A program made the position numbers and the translations under genes. A stretch of DNA of 27,257 nucleotides, from the NCBI RefSeq assembly GCF_000234665.1, contig NC_018305.1, forward strand, positions 246,035 through 273,291, in the 5' to 3' direction. Within the stretch, counting starts at the first letter, position 1. Every line of letters starts with the position of its first letter. Shown in pieces: positions 8,764 through 19,961 of the stretch. The DNA comes from Leishmania mexicana MHOM/GT/2001/U1103 (Eukaryota; Euglenozoa; Kinetoplastea; Trypanosomatida; Trypanosomatidae). The notes under the pieces are model-generated. The model saw only the letters and a list, made by a program, of their open reading frames with translations. It was not told the DNA's origin and did not search any database.

Positions 8764-11700
8764 GGCAACCCCACTCGTATCTATTGCCGGTTTCTTGCTT
8801 TTCGACCTTGTTCGTGTTCCATTTGCGTTCGTAGTCCGGGTGTTGGCCTGGGCGCTGTTGGTTCTCCGCACCAAAGCTGGGGGCTGCCAACGTGGCGCGA
8901 TGGCCCTTTGCCCCACGGCGGGGGCCCTGCGTGTCCGAAAGACAGCCTTTGAGAACAGCGCGTGCGGGGTAAGCTCCGGAAAAAGAATGTGGATGGCGGC
9001 GTGGCGAGGGGCGGGGCCTTGAGCCCTTCCAATCCACACGCGATGCGGCCACATGTGGCCAGCCACGGCGCCATCGCCCACCGACGCCCCGGGTGGCCAA
9101 AACCTTCTCTGTGGCGCCGCGGTGCGTGGCGTGATCCGGGACCGGTCCCTAGAGACGCACAGTGGAACGTTTGCGGTTTGCCCAGGAAAGGCGCATCCCG
9201 ACATAGAAGCTTCCAAGTGACCCTATCGTGCGCCGTGCGCTTTCCGAGAAACAGTTTTCGGTGATCAAGGGCACTTGTTTAGGGGTGAATGATTTTTGGC
9301 CCCGCGGCCGGGCACACCCAAATGGCGGGATCCGTGGCGGGGGGGTGCCGTCCTCGCCCGCGATGGCGTGCCGGTGGGTTCCGGCACGCGTGCCGCACGC
9401 CCGTGCCCCAGGCTTGTTTGCCTCCCTTTGGTCCTTCCTGATGCGTCGGCTGTGAGGGTGGCTTCCTCTGGCACCGAAGAATGCCGGCAAAACCCCCCAG
9501 GGATGCTGTCGCCAATGTCTGCGGATATTCTGACCGGTGCCCCGGTTGCGGTCGCCGCGGGTAAAAATCACCATGGTCTCCCCTGGGGCCCCCGAGTCCC
9601 CGAGGGCGCATGGGGAACGCCTGGCCCAGGGGGGGTGCGCCAACTTACCCGCGCTGACGTGGCGAAAAACAGCGGCGTCAGGGCGCGGCTGTGCACCCGG
9701 CGGGGGCGTTCAAAAGCAGGTTTTTTAGTCCGGTTGCGAAAAGCGCAGCTTTCCACAGGGGGTAATCGCGCACGGGTCGCGATGGGCGCCGCGCTTAGCC
9801 GGACCCCCGGGAGACCGAGGACTCTGCGGCAGCCCCGCCGCCCCCACAGCTGGGAAGGAGCGGTGGCAAGGGTTTCTGCGTTGCCCGTGTCGCTGCTTTC
9901 GTGTGGCGAGGGGGGGGGGCTATGCGGGGGTGGAGGTTTGGCCTTGTGGCAGAGAACGTTTGCCGGACCGTCTTTCTAGGCCCGCGGCGAAGTAGCTTTT
10001 GCCGGCGCCGCGAAACCCCACGCCCCCAGCCGCCCGTTTTGAGCACCGTTCTTCTACGCACCAGAATCTCGGCGCAAAGCTAGCCACCACCGTTGCGAAG
10101 ATCACCCTTCCCGGTGTCAAGCGCAACGCCCCCCTTTTGGTGCTGGGTGGCGCCGGTCTGGGGGTGGGGTTTTCCAGGTGCCCGGGTCTGCCCCTTTCCG
10201 GGCGGGTGGCTTTCCCCCCACCCCCCGCCCTCGCCATACACCGCCACCGCCCAAGGAGGCCGAGAAAGCGTTGCGGGAAATATCTCCCAGGTCCGCCCCG
10301 GCCCGGGCCTTATGAGCCGTTAAACAATTTTTTGGATACCTCCATGCGGGGGGTTTCCGGTCTCTCGGGCGACAAATCCTGTCGGCTGTCCGCGGCCAGG
10401 CGCCCGATGCGTGGGGGTTAGGAACCGTCACCCCGCCCCCGAAGGCTTCCAAACCTGACGAAACCCCCCCCCACAGACCCGTTACGCTCACAAAACCCGC
10501 GCGGGATCCTGGGATGCGTGATTGCCCGGGGCGCCTGGGCCGCCACCAAGCCCGGGGTTACCCGAAACAGGGGAGGCCCCGCCAGCAGAGCCCAGCACCG
10601 GACCCCTTTATGTGTTCCGCGGTCGTGCAACCTTTCCCCGCTGCTGGGGGAAACGGTTGGGGCGGGCGTTACCGGCTTCGCCAACGCTTTTGGCCCTTTG
10701 GGCCACCGCCGCGCCACCCCTTTTCGTTGAGACGATCCCCCCAGCAAGCGTCCCGAACGCGCCGTCAGGGGGGCGGGGCTGAACCCGCCCCGTTCGCCGG
10801 CGACCGCGCCACGATTACGCGGGGACAAACGCGACCCCCAGGCCGCCCAAGGCGCCGTTATGGGGTTGGCGAAAACCCGACCCACGGAACACGGCGCCCC
10901 CAAAACCAACCTCACGCCGTTCGGGCGAACGTGGCGTGGGGGGCCTACGCCCGCGGCTTTGGGGGTGGCCACTGGGGGGTGCGGGCGCCTGCCTGGATGG
11001 GGCTCGGCGCGCCGCGCGCTTGCGCCTGTGGTCTCCCTGGGTCATCGCGCCGCGCTTTTTTTTGACCCAGGGGCGACCACGCGCCCGCCTTTTGCCCAGA
11101 CAAGGTGCATCCCGCCCCCTCCATGGTGAACTGGCGTGGTGGGGGGTAGTTGCCCCTTCGACCCGCAAGCGCCTTTAAAAGCCCTTCTGTGACGCTAGGG
11201 TGGTGGTGGCAGAGGTCCCATCCGGCGCCCCGCGTGCCCAACACCACCCCGGCTGGCCCCTTGGAAACCGCGGGTGGTTGGCGCCCCGGAAAGGATGCCC
11301 GCGGTGCCGCCTGAACGCTGCCCCAAAAGGGGGCGTGGCGGGTGACCCCGCCCAGCAGATGTCCCCCCCCCCAAACCGGCGCGGCGCATGATTACTTGGA
11401 TGCCGTCGCGCCATTCTTGACCGCCACCGGGGGTCCGGCACCCGGCGCCCCCGCCATCTCCCCCAAACGCCTACCCCTAACACGCTATGGAGAGGCGACC
11501 GCGGTCTTCCACGACCCACCCCTCTGACGACGGTCCTGGGCGCGGTGCCGGCGACGGTTGGGGATGGCGTTCCCAGGGACACCCGAAGGTTTGTACCCTT
11601 CCAAGCCAAACGGGGGACGTGGCTAGACTTCCAGCTTCCCTTCGGTAACGCAGACACTTCTTTGCACGGTTGCGTCGATAAACTTTCAAAAACGGGCAGC

Positions 11701-13900
11701 TGTCTCCCGCAAAACGCCCCGGCCTTGGCCACGCGCATCGCCAACCCCATCGGGGGCGAGGGGGTCCGCCAAAACCTTTCTGTGGCACAAGATCCCCTAA
11801 CGCGACCCCAGCTGCTCCCCGGGGGAAACCCGTTTATCCCCAGGCGCCCAATTACCTTTTTCGCCACAGGGAGCCCATGGTGACACAATTTTGATGTGGC
11901 TCTTCGCGGGACCCCGGGTGGCTTTCCCCTTCGATCCCCCGTAGCAAGGGCGTGCGGTGTCGGGGGTGCTGGCCCACCCCGCGGCTCCTGGTGGTGACCA
12001 CGCCGGGCCACCCCGAAACCCCCCCATAAAGCCCTCGGCCGATTTTCAACCCGCGCCACTGTTCCGGCGTTCTGTCCCGTCTGCCCCGGGGCGCCTGGTT
12101 GGGGAAAGGGCCCGCGCGGCCGCCCGCGGGCTTCCAGCCGCGTTCCCTTGCCGCGGCCCCTCCTTTGTGGCGGCCAAGGCGTTGCCAAACCGTTTGGGGG
12201 CGGGTTTTTTTTTTCGGGGCCCCCGGCCGCCGCCGCGACCGCCCCCGGGATGGTTATGGTGTTCCTTCCCTGATGGGCTGCCCTCAGCCCACCCCCTGAA
12301 ACAACCCCGCCACCAAGACCGTCGCCGCCCCCATGTGGGGAGGAGTCCCCCAAGAAACGTTTCCCGCTCGGCCGTGGTCAGTATCTTCGCTCCCTGCCCC
12401 GCGGCCAGGGGGCGTTGCGGGTAATGGGGCGGGCACCAAAAGCCCCCGGCGCCAGAAACGCCCCTTTTCTGCCCACGGCCCGCTTTCCCAAAATGACCCC
12501 CGTCGCCGCGAACCCTTCCGGCGGCCCCCTTCCTCGCCAGGCGCCGCGCCCCGTGGGCCGCTGCGTGAGCGCCCCACCAATGTCGGGTCCGCTGCGGCGG
12601 CCAGAGGGCACGCCCCCGTTGCTTTGGCCCCTCCCCCCGGGGGTTGTTGGCGGCACCACCCGTCCCCGCCTCGTCGTTTCCCTGTCCGTTTCAGGCCCCT
12701 TCGTCACCCACCCCGGCCGTATGGTACGCCGCGCCCGTGGGGTGCCCATGGTGCGTTTTTGCGTTGGTGTGCGCCGAAGTTCGGCGCACCCCGCCCTTGG
12801 GGTCAAAGACGGTGAGGTTGCGCCGGGCCCGGTTCCATTTTCCCCGGGTCCACCAAAGCGCTGGCGCACCAAGGGCGCGCCCGGCAGAGAAGCACGCCGG
12901 CGTTCCCCACCATCATCCCCCTTTCCGCGTCCACCAAAAACCACGGCCCCCGGCCCTGTGCCGGGGCCCCCACCCCACCCGCCAGTTGTGCCCGGCCACC
13001 TGTCGGCCGAAGCCCGGGGCGCCATAAAGTGCATAAAGGCGCCGCCAGCAACGCCGCACAGGTGTCTTCGGGGATGGCGGCGTTCCTAGGACGCTGGGTG
13101 CCCCCCCCGAATCAAAAAAACACTGCGGCGCTCGATATCCCCCGGGGCCCTCGCCGGGCCAGCCCCGCGCACGCCCTGTCCCACCCCCCAAAAGGGGTCG
13201 GCAATCCCGCGAGGCCGCGCAGCGGGGGTGGGATTGTTGTCAAAAGGAGTCCCCCGGCGTCCGGGGCGCTTCCCGGGTTCGGGGGGGGGGAAACCCCGCG
13301 GGGTTGCCCGCGCTCGTGCCGCGGGGTGGCGCGTGGCGGCCCCCGCCCCCCGGTTTCCCCGCGGGCGTTGGGGGCCGGCCGGCCCGTTCCCCCCCCAAAC
13401 CCCGGCGAAAAACCCCCAAAGCGACCGCCATCATTCCGCATTATGCGCCGCGCCGGCTTCGCGCCCCGGAAGGCCTGAGGGGGGGGCGGTCGCCGGGGGA
13501 AAGAAGCTTGCGCGCACAGGGGCCGTGCCGCTAGCAGGGGTGGGGCCATCAAATCAAGTTTTTCGTTGGGGCGGAAAAGAAGGGCCCGCCACCGAGGTGC
13601 CAAACAGTCGCGGATAGCGCCTCGTTGCGGTGGGGCTCGGGGTGGTCATTCTTAAAAAAAAGGGGTTGTGGTTGGGTAAAGAAAGTGACAGAATCTTCTC
13701 CCCCGGCCCTGTGCTGTGAACTTCCCCGCGCGCGGTTGGCATTACAGTTGAAACCCCCACGCCCCCACTTTAACTTCCATCATGGGCGTCTCGCGCGGGG
13801 CGCTTCCTTCTCCTTCTTTCGCTGTCTCTGTTAACGTGTTGTGGCGTATCCCCCTAGTGAAAGCTTGGGGGGGGGGTAGGTTTGGCAACGGTCTAAAAGC
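8764..13900. other. 5.1-kb GC-rich stretch without recognisable genes; probably low-quality consensus
   Basis: Both strands were read and no domain or motif could be named. Many overlapping open frames exist, up to 568 codons on the minus strand, but they are Arg/Gly/Pro-rich and overlap one another on both strands, as GC-rich non-coding or corrupted DNA does. Homopolymers are dense: G10 at 9910-9919, T10 at 12205-12214 and G10 at 13281-13290. The first few hundred bases after 8763 should be the DCP 3' UTR. Short stretches with more natural composition occur near 11400-11800 (plus) and 12850-13050 (minus), and could be remnants of further damaged genes. Confidence 0.5.
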
Positions 13901-14650
13901 GCTGTTCGTATGCATAATTACGCCAAACCACGCAGGGCCACACACAATCCTCTTGCGAACTTTTCCGCCAGCTGGGGCTTCAGCGCCCCGCAAATGCTCT
14001 ACATCGGAAAAGGTCTCGGCACTAGGCGCCAGGTGTTCCGCCCCGGGGCTCGCTTTTCTCTCTCGTGACTCCTTCCCGCTCTCTTGTTTGTTTCCCTGCC
14101 CCCGCCCCTTTCATCATACGCGTGCCACGGCCCCCACCCTTCCACGATTCCCGGCCCCTTTTAATCGCCCCCTTCTCTTCCCAAGGCCTCGTATTTGTGT
14201 GCGCTTTCCGGTGCCGCGACTTCTTGCCCATCTGTTTTCGCTTCGATACTCTCGGTAAATGTTTCTGGCGAGCAACGAATAGCCCACTTTCTTCGACAAC
14301 CATCCAACACTACCCTCCTCTAACGTCTGTTTCCGTAACTTTCTCCCACCCCAACAAAAGCTCGAAAAAGGAAAATTTCCCCTTCCAAAGGCGCAACCGG
14401 ACTCCTGGCGAATGGTTGCTGTCCATCCCCCGCGAACTTGAATACACTACAACCCGCCCCGTCCCCGGCACAAACCTATGAACGCCCTTTCCCCGCCTCT
14501 CCTCACATCCGCCGTCTGCTATGTCCTTTATTTCCCCCTTTTCTAATCGCCCGCATTCCCTCATCCCACGAAAAAGCCGGGATGGTATGTGGGTTATGTG
14601 CGCCCCACCCTCCTTTCCCCCGACAGGCGCGAGAGATCAAGCACCTTCGC
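13901..14650. other. Transition zone leading into the first leader block
   Basis: No gene is supported. Homopolymers thin out toward the right. The last ~25 bases (about 14630-14655, AGATCAAGCACC then CGCCCGCACCC) closely match the sequence just left of the second leader (AGATCCAGCACC then TGCCCGCACCC, about 22572-22596). A weaker match seems to extend about 80-100 bases further left. This is probably a diverged or mis-sequenced continuation of the duplicated block. Confidence 0.45.
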
Positions 14651-15246
14651 CCGCACCCTCGCGCCTCCTGTCACACTCCCTTACGTCGATAATCCGCCCA
14701 TCGCTGTGCACAGCCCCTCGGCGCCTGTCCGTGTGTCCGTTTCGTGGCTTGGTTTTGCTTTCTCATAGAACAGAAGAAAACGAAAAATCAGAAGACTGCC
14801 GCACCAGTCGTCAGAACAACGAAGCCGCCCCCCATCATTGCCTCCCGCTACGTACGCCGTTGTTGCCTTTTCCTTTTCGTGGCTGCGGAGTAGCCTGTGC
14901 AACTGTGCAGGCATACTCGCCCACCCCGCACGCAGACGTCGACAGACACACGAACCAAAAGAAACGCAGGTGCCGAGAATAGCACAAAGGCGCACCTGCC
15001 TTCCGCGAGAATCTCCCACTGCTCGTCTTTGGTTCCGCTCCCTTTTCCCCTGCATAGTTCTCGCGACAGCAGCTGCTCTGCACGACCTCGGCGCTTCTCG
15101 TATCCCAGTGAGGTCCCGTCTCGCCTTTCGTCTCGCTCGGCATCTCGTCGCCCCCCTCCTTTGGGTTCCTCCTGTCCCCCTCGTGAAACAAGTTCGACAT
15201 CTGTCCTACGTGATTTGCCCGTGTGTTTCTCTCCCCCATCATCTCC
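14651..15246. repeat. Leader block, copy 1, of the 8-kb higher-order repeat
   Basis: This segment precedes satellite array 1 and recurs at 22673-23268, offset by exactly 8022 bases. No difference was seen by eye, and identity continues into the first satellite unit up to 15313/23335. The block is pyrimidine-rich on the plus strand, especially in its right part. Open frames of 124-223 codons cross it on both strands but show no domain. Their perfect conservation between copies reflects recent duplication, not selection. Confidence 0.9.
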
Positions 15247-18200
15247 CCTCCCTCCCTCGGTGCGTGTGGTGGTGGTTGCGCCTCTCGTGCAGATTCTTCT
15301 TGTAGTTGTCACGTCGTTTCGAATTGTTTCTCAGCACGGACAGTTGGTTGTGTGTCTGCACGCCTTCCGTGTGCGCTGTCTTTACTGCGTCACTCCGCTG
15401 CCGACACCTCGCTTCATCTGTTATAGATATACCTTTCTCTCGCCCCCACTCTGTTCGTCTGTTATTGATTTTGTATATATATATTTTTACATCCGCTGCT
15501 CTTCCTCTGCCTCCCTCCCTCGGTGCGTGTGGTGGTGGTTGTGCCTCGCGTGCAGATTCTTCTTGTAGTTGTCACGTCGTTTCGAATTGTTTCTCAGCAC
15601 GGACAGTTGGTTGTGTGTCTGCACGCCTTCCGTGTGCGCTGTCTTTACTGCGTCACTCCGCTGCCGACACCTCGCTTCATCTGTTATAGATATACCTTTC
15701 TCTCGCCCTCTGTTCGTCTGTTATTGATTTTGTATATATATATTTTTACATCCGCTGCTCTTCCTCTGCCTCCCTCCCTCGGTGCGTGTGGTGGTGGCTG
15801 TGCCTCGCGTGCAGATTCTTCTTGTAGTTGTCACGTCGTTTCGAATTGTTTCTCAGCACGGACAGTTGGTTGTGTGTCTGCACGCCTTCCGTGTGCGCTG
15901 TCTTTACTGCGTCACTCCGCTGCCGACACCTCGCTTCATCTGTTATAGATATACCTTTCTCTCGCCCTCACTCTGTTCGTCTGTTATTGATTTTGTATAT
16001 ATATATTTTTACATCCGCGGCTCTTCCTCTTCCTCCCTTCCTCGGTGCGTGTGGTGGTGGCTGTGCCTCGCGTGCAGATTCTTCTTGTAGTTGTCACGTC
16101 GTTTCGAATTGTTTCTCAGCACGGACAGTTGGTTGTGTGTCTGCACGCCTTCCGTGTGCGCTGTCTTTACTGCGTCACTCCGCTGCCGACACCTCGCTTC
16201 ATCTGTTATAGATATACCTTTCTCTCGCCCTCTGTTCGTCTGTTATTGATTTTGTATATATATATTTTTACATCCGCGGCTCTTCCTCTGCCTCCCTCCC
16301 TCGGTGCGTGTGGTGGTGGCTGTGCCTCGCGTGCAGATTCTTCTTGTAGTTGTCACGTCGTTTCGAATTGTTTCTCAGCACGGACAGTTGGTTGTGTGTC
16401 TGCACGCCTTCCGTGTGCGCTGTCTTTACTGCGTCACTCCGCTGCCGACACCTCGCTTCATCTGTTATAGATATACCTTTCTCTCGCCCTCACTCTGTTC
16501 GTCTGTTATTGATTTTGTATATATATATTTTTACATCCGCGGCTCTTCCTCTGCCTCCCTCCCTCGGTGCATGTGGAGGTGGCTGTGCCTCGCGTGCAGA
16601 TTCTTCTTGTAGTTGCCACGTCGTTTCGAATTGTTTCTCAGCACGGACAGTTGGTTGTGTGTCTGCACGCCTTCCGTGTGCGCTGTCTTTACTGCCTCAC
16701 TCCGCTGCCGACACCTCGCTTCATCTGTTATAGATATACCTTTCTCTCGCCCTCTGTTCGTCTGTTATTGATTTTGTATATATATATTTTTACATCCGCG
16801 GCTCTTCCTCTGCCTCCCTCCCTCGGTGCGTGTGGTGGTGGTTGCGCCTCTCGTGCAGATTCTTCTTGTAGTTGTCACGTCGTTTCGAATTGTTTCTCAG
16901 CACGGACAGTTGGTTGTGTGTCTGCACGCCTTCCGTGTGCGCTGTCTTTACTGCGTCACTCCGCTGCCGACACCTCGCTTCATCTGTTATAGATATACCT
17001 TTCTCTCGCCCTCTGTTCGTCTGTTATTGATTTTGTATATATATATATTTACATCCGCGGCTCTTCCTCTGCCTCCCTCCCTCGGTGCGTGTGGTGGTGG
17101 CTGTGCCTCGCGTGCAGATTCTTCTTGTAGTTGTCACGTCGTTTCGAATTGTTTCTCAGCACGGACAGTTGGTTGTGTGTCTGCACGCCTTCCGTGTGCG
17201 CTGTCTTTACTGCGTCACTCCGCTGCCGACACCTCGCTTCATCTGTTATAGATATACCTTTCTCTCGCCCTCTGTTCGTCTGTTATTGATTTTGTATATA
17301 TATATTTTTACATCCGCGGCTCTTCCTCTGCCTCCCTCCCTCGGTGCGTGTGGTGGTGGCTGTGCCTCGCGTGCAGATTCTTCTTGTAGTTGCCACGTCG
17401 TTTCGAATTGTTTCTCAGCACGGACAGTTGGTTGTGTGTCTGCACGCCTTCCGTGTGCGCTGTCTTTACTGCGTCACTCCGCTGCCGACACCTCGCTTCA
17501 TCTGTTATAGATATACCTTTCTCTCGCCCTCACTCTGTTCGTCTGTTATTGATTTTGTATATATATATATTTACATCCGCGGCTCTTCCTCTGCCTCCCT
17601 CCCTCGGTGCGTGTGGTGGTGGCTGTGCCTCGCGTGCAGATTCTTCTTGTAGTTGTCACGTCGTTTCGAATTGTTTCTCAGCACGGACAGTTGGTTGTGT
17701 GTCTGCACGCCTTCCGTGTGCGCTGTCTTTACTGCGTCACTCCGCTGCCGACACCTCGCTTCATCTGTTATAGATATACCTTTCTCTCGCCCCCACTCTG
17801 TTCGTCTGTTATTGATTTTGTATATATATATTTTTACATCCGCGGCTCTTCCTCTGCCTCCCTCCCTCGGTGCGTGTGGTGGTGGTTGCGCCTCTCGTGC
17901 AGATTCTTCTTGTAGTTGTCACGCCGTTTCGAATTGTTTCTCAGCACGGACAGTTGGTTGTGTGTCTGCACGCCTTCCGTGTGCGCTGTCTTTACTGCGT
18001 CACTCCGCTGCCGACACCTCGCTTCATCTGTTATAGATATACCTTTCTCTCGCCCCCACTCTGTTCGTCTGTTATTGATTTTGTATATATATATTTTTAC
18101 ATCCGCGGCTCTTCCTCTGCCTCCCTCCCTCGGTGCGTGTGGTGGTGGCTGTGCCTCGCGTGCAGATTCTTCTTGTAGTTGTCACGTCGTTTCGAATTGT

Positions 18201-19961
18201 TTCTCAGCACGGACAGTTGGTTGTGTGTCTGCACGCCTTCCGTGTGCGCTGTCTTTACTGCGTCACTCCGCTGCCGACACCTCGCTTCATCTGTTATAGA
18301 TATACCTTTCTCTCGCCCCCACTCTGTTCGTCTGTTATTGATTTTGTATATATATATTTTTACATCCGCGGCTCTTCCTCTGCCTCCCTCCCTCGGTGCG
18401 TGTGGTGGTGGTTGTGCCTCGCGTGCAGATTCTTCTTGTAGTTGTCACGTCGTTTCGAATTGTTTCTCAGCACGGACAGTTGGTTGTGTGTCTGCACGCC
18501 TTCCGTGTGCGCTGTCTTTACTGCGTCACTCCGCTGCCGACACCTCGCTTCATCTGTTATAGATATACCTTTCTCTCGCCCCCACTCTGTTCGTCTGTTA
18601 TTGATTTTGTATATATATATTTTTACATCCGCGGCTCTTCCTCTGCCTCCCTCCCTCGGTGCGTGTGGTGGTGGCTGTGCCTCTTGTGCAGATTCTTCTT
18701 GTAGTTGTCACGCCGTTTCGAATTGTTTCTCAGCACGGACAGTTGGTTGTGTGTCTGCACGCCTTCCGTGTGCGCTGTCTTTACTGTGTCACTCCGCTGC
18801 CGACACCTCGCTTCATCTGTTATAGATATACCTTTCTCTCGCCCCCACTCTGTTCGTCTGTTATTGATTTTGTATATATATATTTTTACATCCGCGGCTC
18901 TTCCTCTGCCTCCCTCCCTCGGTGCGTGTGGTGGTGGTTGCGCCTCTCGTGCAGATTCTTCTTGTAGTTGTCACGCCGTTTCGAATTGTTTCTCAGCACG
19001 GACAGTTGGTTGTGTGTCTGCACGCCTTCCGTGTGCGCTGTCTTTACTGCGTCACTCCGCTGCCGACACCTCGCTTCATCTGTTATAGATATACCTTTCT
19101 CTCGCCCCCACTCTGTTCGTCTGTTATTGATTTTGTATATATATATTTTTACATCCGCGGCTCTTCCTCTGCCTCCCTCCCTCGGTGCGTGTGGTGGTGG
19201 CTGTGCCTCTTGTGCAGATTCTTCTTGTAGTTGTCACGTCGTTTCGAATTGTTTCTCAGCACGGACAGTTGGTTGTGTGTCTGCACGCCTTCCGTGTGCG
19301 CTGTCTTTACTGCGTCACTCCGCTGCCGACACCTCGCTTCATCTGTTATAGATATACCTTTCTCTCGCCCCCACTCTGTTCGTCTGTTATTGATTTTGTA
19401 TATATATATTTTTACATCCGCGGCTCTTCCTCTGCCTCCCTCCCTCGGTGCGTGTGGTGGTGGTTGTGCCTCGCGTGCAGATTCTTCTTGTAGTTGTCAC
19501 GTCGTTTCGAATTGTTTCTCAGCACGGACAGTTGGTTGTGTGTCTGCACGCCTTCCGTGTGCGCTGTCTTTACTGCGTCACTCCGCTGCCGACACCTCGC
19601 TTCATCTGTTATAGATATACCTTTCTCTCGCCCCCACTCTGTTCGTCTGTTATTGATTTTGTATATATATATATTTACATCCGCTGCTCTTCCTCTGCCT
19701 CCCTCCCTCGGTGCGTGTGGTGGTGGCTGTGCCTCTTGTGCAGATTCTTCTTGTAGTTGTCACGTCGTTTCGAATTGTTTCTCAGCACGGACAGTTGGTT
19801 GTGTGTCTGCACGCCTTCCGTGTGCGCTGTCTTTACTGCGTCACTCCGCTGCCGACACCTCGCTTCATCTGTTATAGATATACCTTTCTCTCGCCCTCAC
19901 TCTGTTCGTCTGTTATTGATTTTGTATATATATATTTTTACATCCGCGGCTCTTCTTCTGC
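15247..19961. repeat. Satellite array 1: 18 tandem units of 263/259 bp
   Basis: Units are head to tail. Taking the GTG in TCGGTGCGTG as phase point, they begin at 15260, 15523, 15782, 16045, 16304, 16567, 16826, 17085, 17344, 17607, 17870, 18133, 18396, 18659, 18922, 19185, 19448 and 19711. Spacings are 263 or 259, the difference being a 4-bp indel (CCCTCACTCTG against CCCTCTG). Each unit holds a T-rich/A-poor body, an AT tract (GTATATATATATTTTTAC or a near variant) and a C/T-rich segment (CTCTGCCTCCCTCCCTCGG). Units differ at only a few positions. The first six alternate 263/259 in length, and units 10-17 are all the CCCCCACTC type. The array stops abruptly at about 19961. Similar short tandem satellites are known from Leishmania chromosome ends; the link is by analogy. 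Confidence 0.97.

Noticed and set aside
6358..12353. Long minus-strand open frames (for example 6825-8510, 7510-9216 and 11175-12353)
   Set aside because: They run antisense to the recognisable DCP pieces or overlap other frames, are Arg/Gly/Pro-rich, and arise from the high GC content.
14681..15242. Open frames conserved between leader copies (14681-15055 and 22703-23077, and others)
   Set aside because: The identity is at DNA level over the whole block and equally in all frames and on both strands, so it shows recent duplication, not coding constraint.
15247..19961. CRISPR array
   Set aside because: Whole 259/263-bp units repeat without short repeats and unique spacers, and the genome is eukaryotic.
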